DNA from: Treponema sp.
GTDB taxonomy: Bacteria; Spirochaetota; Spirochaetia; Treponematales; Rectinemataceae
Direction of reading: 5' to 3'
DNA length: 18,767 nt
Assembly (NCBI GenBank): GCA_017849315.1
Contig: JAFIHQ010000024.1
Coordinates: 1 to 18,767, forward strand
How positions within the stretch are numbered: position 1 is the stretch's first letter; each line of letters starts with the position of its first letter. Under the pieces are notes generated by a model. That model saw only the letters and a list, made by a program, of their open reading frames with translations. It searched no databases and was not told the DNA's origin. Below are positions 7,160 through 12,993 of this stretch, piece after piece. A program made the translations under genes and the position numbers.

Positions 7160-8530
7160 GCTGGATGCAATCATACCAGGATTGGCTCTGAAATTTCTCA
7201 GGAAAAGTACGAGTTTTTCAAAAGAGTCGAATTCTTGAGTTTGACGTTCTTTCAGATCACGAAGAGGGAACTTGCTTAAGTGCGGTTCATTGTCTTGGTC
7301 CACCTTATGGCCTGCCTCAATATTCTGAAACAGAAGGGCAAAAGGAATGTTCTTTCTTTCGGCATAGGAGTATTGCTGAGGCAGTTTTTTTGCTTCTGGA
7401 AATACTTCGCAGGAAATTCCTTCCTGTCGTAACCTGAGGGCTTCCTTGTGGAGCAAAGAAAGTGCCACACTGCCGTCGTTTATGATGAGGACAAGCGGTA
7501 AAGGCTGCGCCTGTTCCCGTTTTCCGAGCGCTTCGAGTGCCGCCAATAGACGGTCAAGGCCTATTGCGGCGCCGACACCGGGTAATTCCTTTGTAGTATA
7601 AAGACTTGCAAGCTCATTGTAGCGTCCGCCCGAACAAACAGAGCCGATTTCTGGCATAGCGACTAAAGTAGTTTCAAAAACTATGCCCGTATAGTAGTCG
7701 AGTCCCCTTGTGATGGCCGGGTCAAGATACACTGACGCACCCAAGCCGCAAGCGTTGACAATTGAAAAAACTTCCGAAAGTCTATTGGCTGCCGCTTGTG
7801 CTTCTGCATCGTCCTTTCCACAGAGCTCCAGCATCTTGCCAAGGGTCTTGGAAGAATCTTCTTCAGGAGTTACAAAATCGATAATTCTGTCCGCCAAAGG
7901 TCGGCCGACTTCCTGCGTGAGCAGCTCCCGCGTTTCATCCGGTCCTATTTTCTCTTGTTTGTCGATAATCCTTAAGACGGGCACCAACTTCTCCGAAATA
8001 CCCTGTGCTGCAAGAAAGCGGTTCATGAGACCCCGGTGGTTTACCCGGATGCGAACCGCGCCTACCTCGAGCGTCTGCATTGCAGTTGCGATCGTCAGAA
8101 CGATATCTGCGTCGGCCGAAGCGCTGTCGGTCCCGACAACGTCGAAATCGCATTGCATAAACTCGCGGTATCGTCCGCGCTGCGTGTTCTCGCCCCGCCA
8201 GACCTTGGCTATGTGATAACGTCGGAAGGGTAGGTAAAGCTCGTTGTAGTGTTCCGCCATAAATCGGGCAAATGGGACGGTCAGGTCAAAACGTAAGGCC
8301 ACGTCGCGCCCTCCATTGTCTTTAAAGCGGTATACTTGCTTGTCTGTCTCACCACCTCCTTTGCCTAAGAGAATCTCGGCATATTCGAGGGCAGGAGTAT
8401 CGATCGGAACAAAACCGAAAGACCTGAAAGTAGCTTCCAATTTGTCTGTCAGCGCGGCTCGCGCCAGCTCGGCCGATGGCAAGTAGTCCCTAAAACCCTT
8501 GAGGACGCGGGGTTCGATCAACGTAGACAT
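7148..8530 (-). CDS. hisS: Histidine--tRNA ligase (eukaryote-like subtype)
   Basis: Charges tRNA-His with histidine. This class II synthetase has an N-terminal FRDYLP motif, ALRFDLTVPFARF (78-90), motif 2 with RGENTQRGRYREFMQCDFDVVG (112-133), the HisA signature RGLDYYTG (275-282) and motif 3 GVGAAIGLDRL (318-328), followed by an anticodon-binding domain. At 460 residues it is longer than the E. coli type (424). The wording of motif 2 and its surroundings matches the eukaryote-like HisRS subtype rather than the E. coli subtype. ATG 8530 is preceded by a strong ribosome site (GGAGGG, 8534-8539). It is transcribed divergently from rpsF and upstream of trmB, forming a tRNA-focused pair. Confidence 0.96.
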   Translation of the reverse strand: MSTLIEPRVLKGFRDYLPSAELARAALTDKLEATFRSFGFVPIDTPALEYAEILLGKGGGETDKQVYRFKDNGGRDVALRFDLTVPFARFMAEHYNELYLPFRRYHIAKVWRGENTQRGRYREFMQCDFDVVGTDSASADADIVLTIATAMQTLEVGAVRIRVNHRGLMNRFLAAQGISEKLVPVLRIIDKQEKIGPDETRELLTQEVGRPLADRIIDFVTPEEDSSKTLGKMLELCGKDDAEAQAAANRLSEVFSIVNACGLGASVYLDPAITRGLDYYTGIVFETTLVAMPEIGSVCSGGRYNELASLYTTKELPGVGAAIGLDRLLAALEALGKREQAQPLPLVLIINDGSVALSLLHKEALRLRQEGISCEVFPEAKKLPQQYSYAERKNIPFALLFQNIEAGHKVDQDNEPHLSKFPLRDLKERQTQEFDSFEKLVLFLRNFRANPGMIASSTEL

Positions 8531-8554
8531 TTTCCCTCCAGAATAAGTTGCAGT

Positions 8555-8583
8555 ATTATGAGGAGTCCGACTATTTATTGCAA
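8555..8583 (-). promoter_or_regulatory. Promoter for hisS-trmB
   Basis: On the minus strand: TTGCAA (8583-8578, 4 of 6), a 17-bp spacer and CATAAT (8560-8555, 5 of 6). The predicted leader to the hisS ATG is about 15-20 bases and includes the GGAGGG ribosome site. Confidence 0.55.
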
Positions 8584-8591
8584 GTCTTGCA
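8579..8591. promoter_or_regulatory. 13-bp palindrome overlapping both divergent -35 boxes (candidate operator)
   Basis: TGCAAG-T-CTTGCA is a perfect inverted repeat around one base. It covers most of the hisS -35 (8578-8583) and most of the rpsF -35 (8587-8592), which are only 3 bp apart. It may be an operator or simply the consequence of two similar back-to-back -35 boxes. Confidence 0.45.
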
Positions 8592-8616
8592 TAGGAATAC
8601 GCTTTTATGCTATAAG
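8587..8616 (+). promoter_or_regulatory. Promoter for the rpsF operon
   Basis: TTGCAT (8587-8592), an 18-bp spacer and TATAAG (8611-8616) preceded by TG-C (8608-8610), giving an extended -10. The predicted start near 8623 leaves a leader of about 87 bases before rpsF. Confidence 0.6.
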
Positions 8617-8670
8617 ATAAAGCCCTCTTTATCCAGTCCGGGTTACTTTTTAAGCCGTGACTGAATCAAA

Positions 8671-8688
8671 CCCATCCGTATGGATGGG
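8671..8688 (+). promoter_or_regulatory. Hairpin in the rpsF leader
   Basis: CCCATCC-GTAT-GGATGGG is a perfect 7-bp stem with a 4-base loop, ending 9 bases before the AGGGAGG ribosome site (8698-8704) of rpsF. rpsF leaders in several phyla carry an RNA element bound by the S6:S18 complex for feedback control. Whether this hairpin is such an element is not established by sequence alone. Confidence 0.4.
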
Positions 8689-8709
8689 CAAGCCCACAGG
8701 GAGGAATGA

Positions 8710-8991
8710 ATGAGACAGTATGAACTAGTCACTATCCTGCCTTCGGAGGAACCGGAATTCCTTAAAGGCAAGGAATCAGTGGCCGCAGAACTTGCACAGT
8801 TCGGTGCCACTGATGTCAAAGAAGAAGACATGGGGGATCGTCCCCTCATGTATCCAATCAAAAAACGCCAGCGGGGTCATTACGTGCTCTATAGGATCAG
8901 CTTGGAGCCACAGAGTGTTGCTCCGATGGAAAAGGCGTTCAAGATTAACCCGAACATTCTAAAATACTTGTTGGTCAAGCAAGAAGCCTGA
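8710..8991 (+). CDS. rpsF: 30S ribosomal protein bS6
   Basis: Small-subunit platform protein that binds 16S rRNA together with bS18, encoded two genes downstream. The 93-residue protein shows the family pattern: MRQYELVTILPSEE at the start, RPLMYPIKKRQRGHYVLYRISLEP in the middle, and KINPNILKYLLVK at the end, where many bS6 proteins have an LR.L. motif. Start ATG 8710 follows AGGGAGG (8698-8704); another ATG at 8706 is out of frame. First gene of an operon with ssb and rpsR, an order widely conserved in bacteria. A 5' leader with a hairpin precedes it. Confidence 0.95.
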   Translation: MRQYELVTILPSEEPEFLKGKESVAAELAQFGATDVKEEDMGDRPLMYPIKKRQRGHYVLYRISLEPQSVAPMEKAFKINPNILKYLLVKQEA

Positions 8992-9007
8992 TCTAAGGAG
9001 GCCTTAG

Positions 9008-9457
9008 GTGCGCGACATCAATGTTGTCGTTTTGGTTGGCAGACTCACCCGAGACTCGGAGCTCAAATACACTAAGTCCGGTATGCCGATAGCGCGATTT
9101 TCCATTGCGGTCAATCGTTCGCGGAAGCAGGATGATCAATGGGTAGATGAGACAAGTTTTTTTGAGGTTGATTATTGGGGCAAGGGTGCCGAAGCCATAA
9201 ACAGATACCTAACCAAGGGACAACAGGTTGCCATTGAAGGCGAGCTCAGGCAGGATCGTTGGGATCAAGATGGTCAGTCACGGAGTAAGGTGGTAATCAA
9301 TGCCACAAATGTGCGATTGTTGGGTAGCGCTTCTGGAGGGCAGGGAAATGGGAACTTTCAACGCAGTTCTCAATCTTCGTACGAAGCTGCACCCGAGCCA
9401 AGATCGAATATGGATGGTAACAATGTTCCAACCTTCGATGACGACATCCCCTTCTAG
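9008..9457 (+). CDS. ssb: Single-stranded DNA-binding protein
   Basis: Coats single-stranded DNA in replication, repair and recombination. An N-terminal OB fold covers residues about 1-110 (NVVVLVGRLTRDSELKYTKSG, ARFSIAVNR, FFEVDYWGKGAEAINRYLTKGQQVAIEGEL, VVINATNVRLL). A Gly/Gln/Asn/Ser-rich linker follows, then the acidic tip DDDIPF that docks partner proteins. 149 residues is a normal length. The start is GTG 9008, chosen because AAGGAGG (8995-9001) is well spaced and the encoded residues begin right at the OB fold. It sits 16 bases after rpsF and 34 before rpsR, in the classic S6-SSB-S18 order. Confidence 0.96.
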   Translation: MRDINVVVLVGRLTRDSELKYTKSGMPIARFSIAVNRSRKQDDQWVDETSFFEVDYWGKGAEAINRYLTKGQQVAIEGELRQDRWDQDGQSRSKVVINATNVRLLGSASGGQGNGNFQRSSQSSYEAAPEPRSNMDGNNVPTFDDDIPF

Positions 9458-9491
9458 TTGAGGTTTTCTGCAAGTCTTAAGGAGAATTGTT

Positions 9492-9818
9492 ATGTCTGAC
9501 ACAAAAGAAGAAATGATGGATATGAGATCTGCCGGACGAGGCGACGGCGATCAGAGCGATGCGCGTAGAGAGCAGGATGATCGTAGTGGTGGTTTACGCA
9601 AGGGCAAGACTTTCTTCAAGAAGAAGGTCTGTAAGTTCTGCACCCAGAAAGCAAAGATAGACTATAAGGATGCAGATACGCTGCGTAAGTACACTACCGA
9701 ACGCGGAAAGATTCTTCCGCGCAGAATTACGGGTACCTGTGCTAAACATCAGCGCGAACTGGCGGTTAACATTAAGCGGGCAAGAGCGTTGGCGCTGTTG
9801 CCGTACGTTGTAAAGTGA
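9492..9818 (+). CDS. rpsR: 30S ribosomal protein bS18, zinc-ribbon (C+) form with N-terminal extension
   Basis: Partner of bS6 on the small-subunit platform. The conserved core runs from about residue 43 to the end: KKKVCKFC, KIDYKDADTLRKYTTERGKI, RRITGTCAKHQRELA and IKRARALALLPYV. Cys47, Cys50, Cys83 and His86 form the full set of metal ligands typical of the zinc-binding (C+) version. The first 38 residues are a hydrophilic extension rich in Asp, Gly, Arg and Gln, making the protein 108 residues where 70-90 is common. Start ATG 9492 has AAGGAG (9479-9484) upstream. No internal ATG with a good ribosome site shortens the extension, so it appears real. Confidence 0.95.
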   Translation: MSDTKEEMMDMRSAGRGDGDQSDARREQDDRSGGLRKGKTFFKKKVCKFCTQKAKIDYKDADTLRKYTTERGKILPRRITGTCAKHQRELAVNIKRARALALLPYVVK

Positions 9819-9861
9819 ACGATAGTCCTGATTTAAGACAACTGAGTCGAAACGGAGTGGA

Positions 9862-10854
9862 GTGGTGAGCAATCTGGGGCAAGAAAAACACGGTCAGAAG
9901 GATCTTGTGTTCGATGTACTCTATGGGGTTTTGTCTGGCGTGCTCTATGCCACTTACGCTCTGGCTTTCCTGTTCTTAGCTCCCCTGCAGTACGCTTATG
10001 CAAATAAAGGCAAGAAGAGTGGGTTAGTCGCAAGCATTGCAAGCCTATTAATTGTAGTTTTGGCCGCCTTGTTCGGATTGAACGATTTTTCTCCGCTTAA
10101 TCCTGGTTTGCTTGCAGCAAGCATTTTGCCTCCGATGGTTCTCATGGTGGCGCTCTGGTTTATCAATAGTGGTCTTGGTAGGCTTAGTGAAGGTCAAAAA
10201 TTGGTCGCCGTCTCTGCGGTGCTTGCCGCGATTGCGTGGCCATTCTTGAACAAAATGCTCATGAACCATGACGTTGTAACTGGCCTTGAGAGTATCGTTC
10301 AGGAAAGCTTGAACAATGTAACGGGCCAGCAAATCGATGCTAGTCTTGTTCATACGACGCTTGATTTTGCGATGAGGGCAATAAAGTCAGCGTATGCGCC
10401 GATTCTTTTGGGCTTTCTGGCGCTTAACTGGTCTACGGGCAATACGTTTGCAAGACTCAAGGCTATCAGATCGGCCAGTTTGGATCCGAGTGCGTTGCAA
10501 ATGCATGGCGCAATAAACGTCTACGTTCCTTTTTTCTTATTGTGGCCCACCTTGTTGACATGGACCGGACTTTTCCTGATTGTCGCCCTCAAACAAGATG
10601 GTCCTGTAGCCTCAATCGTGTGGAATATGGCACTTTTCTTGGCCGCTCTCTATGCCGCACAGGGCCTGGGAATTTTGGATTTCTTCTTACGGCGTTTGAG
10701 AAGCGGAGGACTGATTCGACTCCTGCTGCCACTTCTTGTAGTATTCTGTTTACTAAATCAGACCGTTGCCACAGTAGTTTTGATCGTTTTGCCCCTATTG
10801 GGCATTACCGAGGTATGGTTTCCATACCGTAACTTTAAAGGAGTAAGATTATGA
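9862..10854 (+). CDS. DUF2232 / YybS-like multi-pass membrane protein
   Basis: Integral membrane protein of unknown function. I see about eight hydrophobic segments (residues near 19-47, 54-73, 81-101, 112-132, 170-196, 220-243, 249-276 and 285-317) with a polar loop at 133-168. The C-terminal part (AAQGLGILDFFLRRL, then LLPLLVVF and LGITEVWFPYRNF) resembles the end of DUF2232 (YybS) proteins, which lie in the same place between rpsR and rplI in Bacillus-like genomes. The family call rests on that resemblance and the position. Start is GTG 9862 or GTG 9865; GGAG (9854-9857) favours the second by spacing. The stop overlaps the rplI ATG (ATGA, 10851-10854). The last codons also encode a hairpin before rplI. 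Confidence 0.75.
   Translation: MVSNLGQEKHGQKDLVFDVLYGVLSGVLYATYALAFLFLAPLQYAYANKGKKSGLVASIASLLIVVLAALFGLNDFSPLNPGLLAASILPPMVLMVALWFINSGLGRLSEGQKLVAVSAVLAAIAWPFLNKMLMNHDVVTGLESIVQESLNNVTGQQIDASLVHTTLDFAMRAIKSAYAPILLGFLALNWSTGNTFARLKAIRSASLDPSALQMHGAINVYVPFFLLWPTLLTWTGLFLIVALKQDGPVASIVWNMALFLAALYAAQGLGILDFFLRRLRSGGLIRLLLPLLVVFCLLNQTVATVVLIVLPLLGITEVWFPYRNFKGVRL
10812..10828 (+). promoter_or_regulatory. Hairpin just upstream of the rplI ribosome site
   Basis: GGTATGG-TTT-CCATACC, a perfect 7-bp stem with a 3-base loop, inside the last codons of the upstream membrane-protein gene. It ends 8 bases before the rplI ribosome site (AAAGGAG, 10837-10843). It could influence ribosome passage or rplI initiation; no family is recognised. 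Confidence 0.35.
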
Positions 10855-11441
10855 AAGTCATCCTGAATCAAGACGTGCCAAGTCTCGGAGAAATTGGCGA
10901 CGTCAAGGATGTTGCGCCTGGCTATGCGCGGAATTTTCTTTTGCCACGCGACCTGGCAGTAGTGTATAACGATAGAACTGTGCGCCTCTTTGAAAAGCGC
11001 AAGGCTGAGATCGAGGCTATCAAAGAGCAAAAGAGAAAGGCTTCAATGTCTCTTAAGGAAAAACTTGAGGCAGAAGAGCTTTCGATTGTTATGCCGGCCG
11101 GTGCGAATGGCAAACTTTATGGAGCTGTTACCAATGCCAATATCGCTGACGAACTCCTTAAGAAAGGAATCGAAGTCGATAGAAAACGGATTGAAGTTCC
11201 TGGCAGGGCCATAAAGAGTACAGGTAACTACAGAGTCCTTGTCCGGCTTTATGAAAAGGACGAAGCGGTTATCAGAGTCGCCATAATCGGACAGGAGACT
11301 AAGGTTGCCAAGACAACGGAAGATCAGAACGAACCCAAAAAGCAGCGGGTTCGTAAAGCCAGAACTGAGTCAACTGAACCTGCAAGTGTAGAAGAGCAGG
11401 CCGCAGCTTTTGAAGCTGCAATTGAAGCTGGAAGAATCTGA
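10851..11441 (+). CDS. rplI: 50S ribosomal protein bL9 with C-terminal extension
   Basis: Binds 23S rRNA at the base of the L1 stalk. The N-terminal domain is canonical (MKVILNQDVPSLGEIGDVKDVAPGYARNFLLPRDLA), followed by the long connecting helix (about 41-75) and the C-terminal domain (GANGKLYGAVTNANIADEL, IKSTGNYRVLVRLYEKDEAVIRVAI). Typical bL9 ends near residue 150. This protein continues to 196 with a charged, low-complexity tail rich in Glu, Lys, Arg, Thr and Ala. A strong ribosome site (AAAGGAG) precedes ATG 10851. It overlaps the upstream membrane-protein gene by 4 bases and is followed by a strong terminator, so it closes the rpsF operon. Confidence 0.95.
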   Translation: MKVILNQDVPSLGEIGDVKDVAPGYARNFLLPRDLAVVYNDRTVRLFEKRKAEIEAIKEQKRKASMSLKEKLEAEELSIVMPAGANGKLYGAVTNANIADELLKKGIEVDRKRIEVPGRAIKSTGNYRVLVRLYEKDEAVIRVAIIGQETKVAKTTEDQNEPKKQRVRKARTESTEPASVEEQAAAFEAAIEAGRI

Positions 11442-11486
11442 GCTGTCTTGGTAGATCTGATTTTTAGGTGTATCTAGTTCTTATAG

Positions 11487-11543
11487 AGCGCTCTGACTTC
11501 TGAAATTATTACGTATTTTAGAAGCCGTGGGCGCTATTTTTTT
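11487..11543 (+). terminator. Two-tier intrinsic terminator after rplI
   Basis: An outer stem AGCGCTC (11487-11493) pairs with GGGCGCT (11529-11535; one G.U). It encloses an inner 10-bp stem (11497-11506 with 11515-11524; one G.U) with an 8-base loop. Seven T residues (11537-11543) follow one base after the outer stem. This separates the rpsF operon from dnaB. Confidence 0.7.
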
Positions 11544-11557
11544 CTCTTTGGTAACCT

Positions 11558-11563
11558 TATAAT
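11558..11563 (+). promoter_or_regulatory. Probable -10 box for dnaB
   Basis: A perfect TATAAT lies 14 bases after the rplI terminator, in the gap before dnaB. The -35 region at the expected distance is T-rich but not close to consensus. It leaves a leader of about 45 bases with an AGGA ribosome site at 11601-11604. Confidence 0.5.
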
Positions 11564-11612
11564 CGCTTTTATGGTAGCATCACCTTTGGTTTCTTCCTTT
11601 AGGAATTGATTC

Positions 11613-12953
11613 ATGGCTTCAAGCACGCTAAAAGATAAAGTCCCTCCTCATAACATGGAAGCTGAGCAGGCCTGCCTTGGTGCGCTCTTGCTTGATCCAG
11701 ATTCGATTGGCCTTGTCTTGCGGTATATTAGGGCAGAAGATTTCTACCTTCCTGCCCATCAGGAAATCTTTACAGCGATTGTTTCTTTGCACGAAAAAGG
11801 ACTTAGGTCCGACCTTATCACAATGACCGAAGAGATGCGCGTCGCCGGAAACTTGGAAAAGGCCGGAGGCCCAAGCTATTTGGCGAACCTCACTTCGGTT
11901 ACTCCATCGGCCGCGAACGTCGAGTATTACGCGCAGATCATTCAGGAAATGTCGATACGGCGTAAACTTATACAGCTCTCGGCTGAGGCTTCCTCTCTAG
12001 CCTATGAGGAATCAAAAGAAACGGGCCCAATCCTTGATGAAATTCAATCCAAGATTTTCGACATAACCCAAAACCGCCGTACCGCCACCTACCACTCACT
12101 CAAGGAGCTCATCCCCGAATCCATTTCTCTGATTGAAGAACTCAGCAGCAATCCGAACGCTTTTACCGGTATTCCGTCGGGATTGACGGACCTCGATGCC
12201 ATGACCTCGGGATTTCAGAATTCCGAGTTTATCGTGATTGGCGCAAGGCCCTCGGTCGGCAAAACAGCGCTCGCGCTCACCATTGCCATGCATGCTGCAA
12301 TCGATCTCAAGATTCCAACGGCGTTCTTCTCTTTGGAAATGTCCCAAATGGCCCTCATGAATCGCATCATGTCTGCGGAGTCCCGTGTTCCAGGCGAGCG
12401 CATCAGAACGGGGCGGCTGCGAAGCACCGACCTTAGCGATCTCATGGATGCGGCAGGACGCATCTACGAGGCCCCTCTTTATATTGTGGATATGCCCAAT
12501 ATGAAGCTTCTTGACTTGCGAACAATGGCTAGGCGCCTTGTTTTGGAGCAGTCAGTCAAAATCATTTTCATTGACTACATAACGCTAATCACGCACGAAA
12601 ATTCGGACCTTCCACGCTGGGAACAGATAGCAGACATTTCGAGGTCGCTAAAGGCGCTTGCCCGAGAGCTTAAAATCCCTATTGTAGCGCTGTCCCAATT
12701 GAAGCGCGAAGCGGAAGGCAAGCAGCCTAACCTTGCCGATGTTCGGGAAAGTGGCTCGATCGAACAGGATGCAGACCTGATTCTCTTCCTGCATCGGGAC
12801 AGGGAGCTTAACAAGACAGCGGACCAGCGGTCGGATCAGATTGAGACCGAACTCATTGTAGCCAAACAGCGCAATGGCCCAATCGGGAAGACCACAGTCT
12901 GGTTTAAGCCGTCACTTGCCAAGTTCGTGAACATGGAGCGCCATGAACGTTAG
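11613..12953 (+). CDS. dnaB: Replicative DNA helicase
   Basis: Hexameric helicase that unwinds DNA at the replication fork. The N-terminal domain shows PPHNMEAEQACLGALLLD, FYLPAHQEIF and VEYYAQII. The RecA-like C-terminal domain begins with the GIPSGLTDLDAMTSGF linker and has Walker A GARPSVGKTA (210-219), FFSLEMSQ, Walker B IIFIDYITLI (317-326), SQLKREAEGKQP and DVRESGSIEQDADLILFLHR. The residue after DYI in Walker B/H3 is Thr where most DnaB proteins have Gln (DYLQLM). 446 residues is normal. ATG 11613 has AGGA eight bases upstream. It lies downstream of the rpsF operon, behind a terminator and a probable promoter of its own, and is convergent with rseP. Confidence 0.96.
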   Translation: MASSTLKDKVPPHNMEAEQACLGALLLDPDSIGLVLRYIRAEDFYLPAHQEIFTAIVSLHEKGLRSDLITMTEEMRVAGNLEKAGGPSYLANLTSVTPSAANVEYYAQIIQEMSIRRKLIQLSAEASSLAYEESKETGPILDEIQSKIFDITQNRRTATYHSLKELIPESISLIEELSSNPNAFTGIPSGLTDLDAMTSGFQNSEFIVIGARPSVGKTALALTIAMHAAIDLKIPTAFFSLEMSQMALMNRIMSAESRVPGERIRTGRLRSTDLSDLMDAAGRIYEAPLYIVDMPNMKLLDLRTMARRLVLEQSVKIIFIDYITLITHENSDLPRWEQIADISRSLKALARELKIPIVALSQLKREAEGKQPNLADVRESGSIEQDADLILFLHRDRELNKTADQRSDQIETELIVAKQRNGPIGKTTVWFKPSLAKFVNMERHER

Positions 12954-12993
12954 TGGACTCAAGAACGCCATCGTACTGTTGAACGAAACGGAT

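Noticed and set aside
7138..7170. TTG start for trmB inside hisS
   Set aside because: No ribosome site, a rare start codon and no conserved residues in the added stretch; the ATG at 7137 or 7113 is more likely.
7132..7183. Short tandem repeats as a CRISPR array or attachment site
   Set aside because: Only two copies of 14 bp without spacers, at a gene junction, and no integrase or cas gene anywhere in the window.
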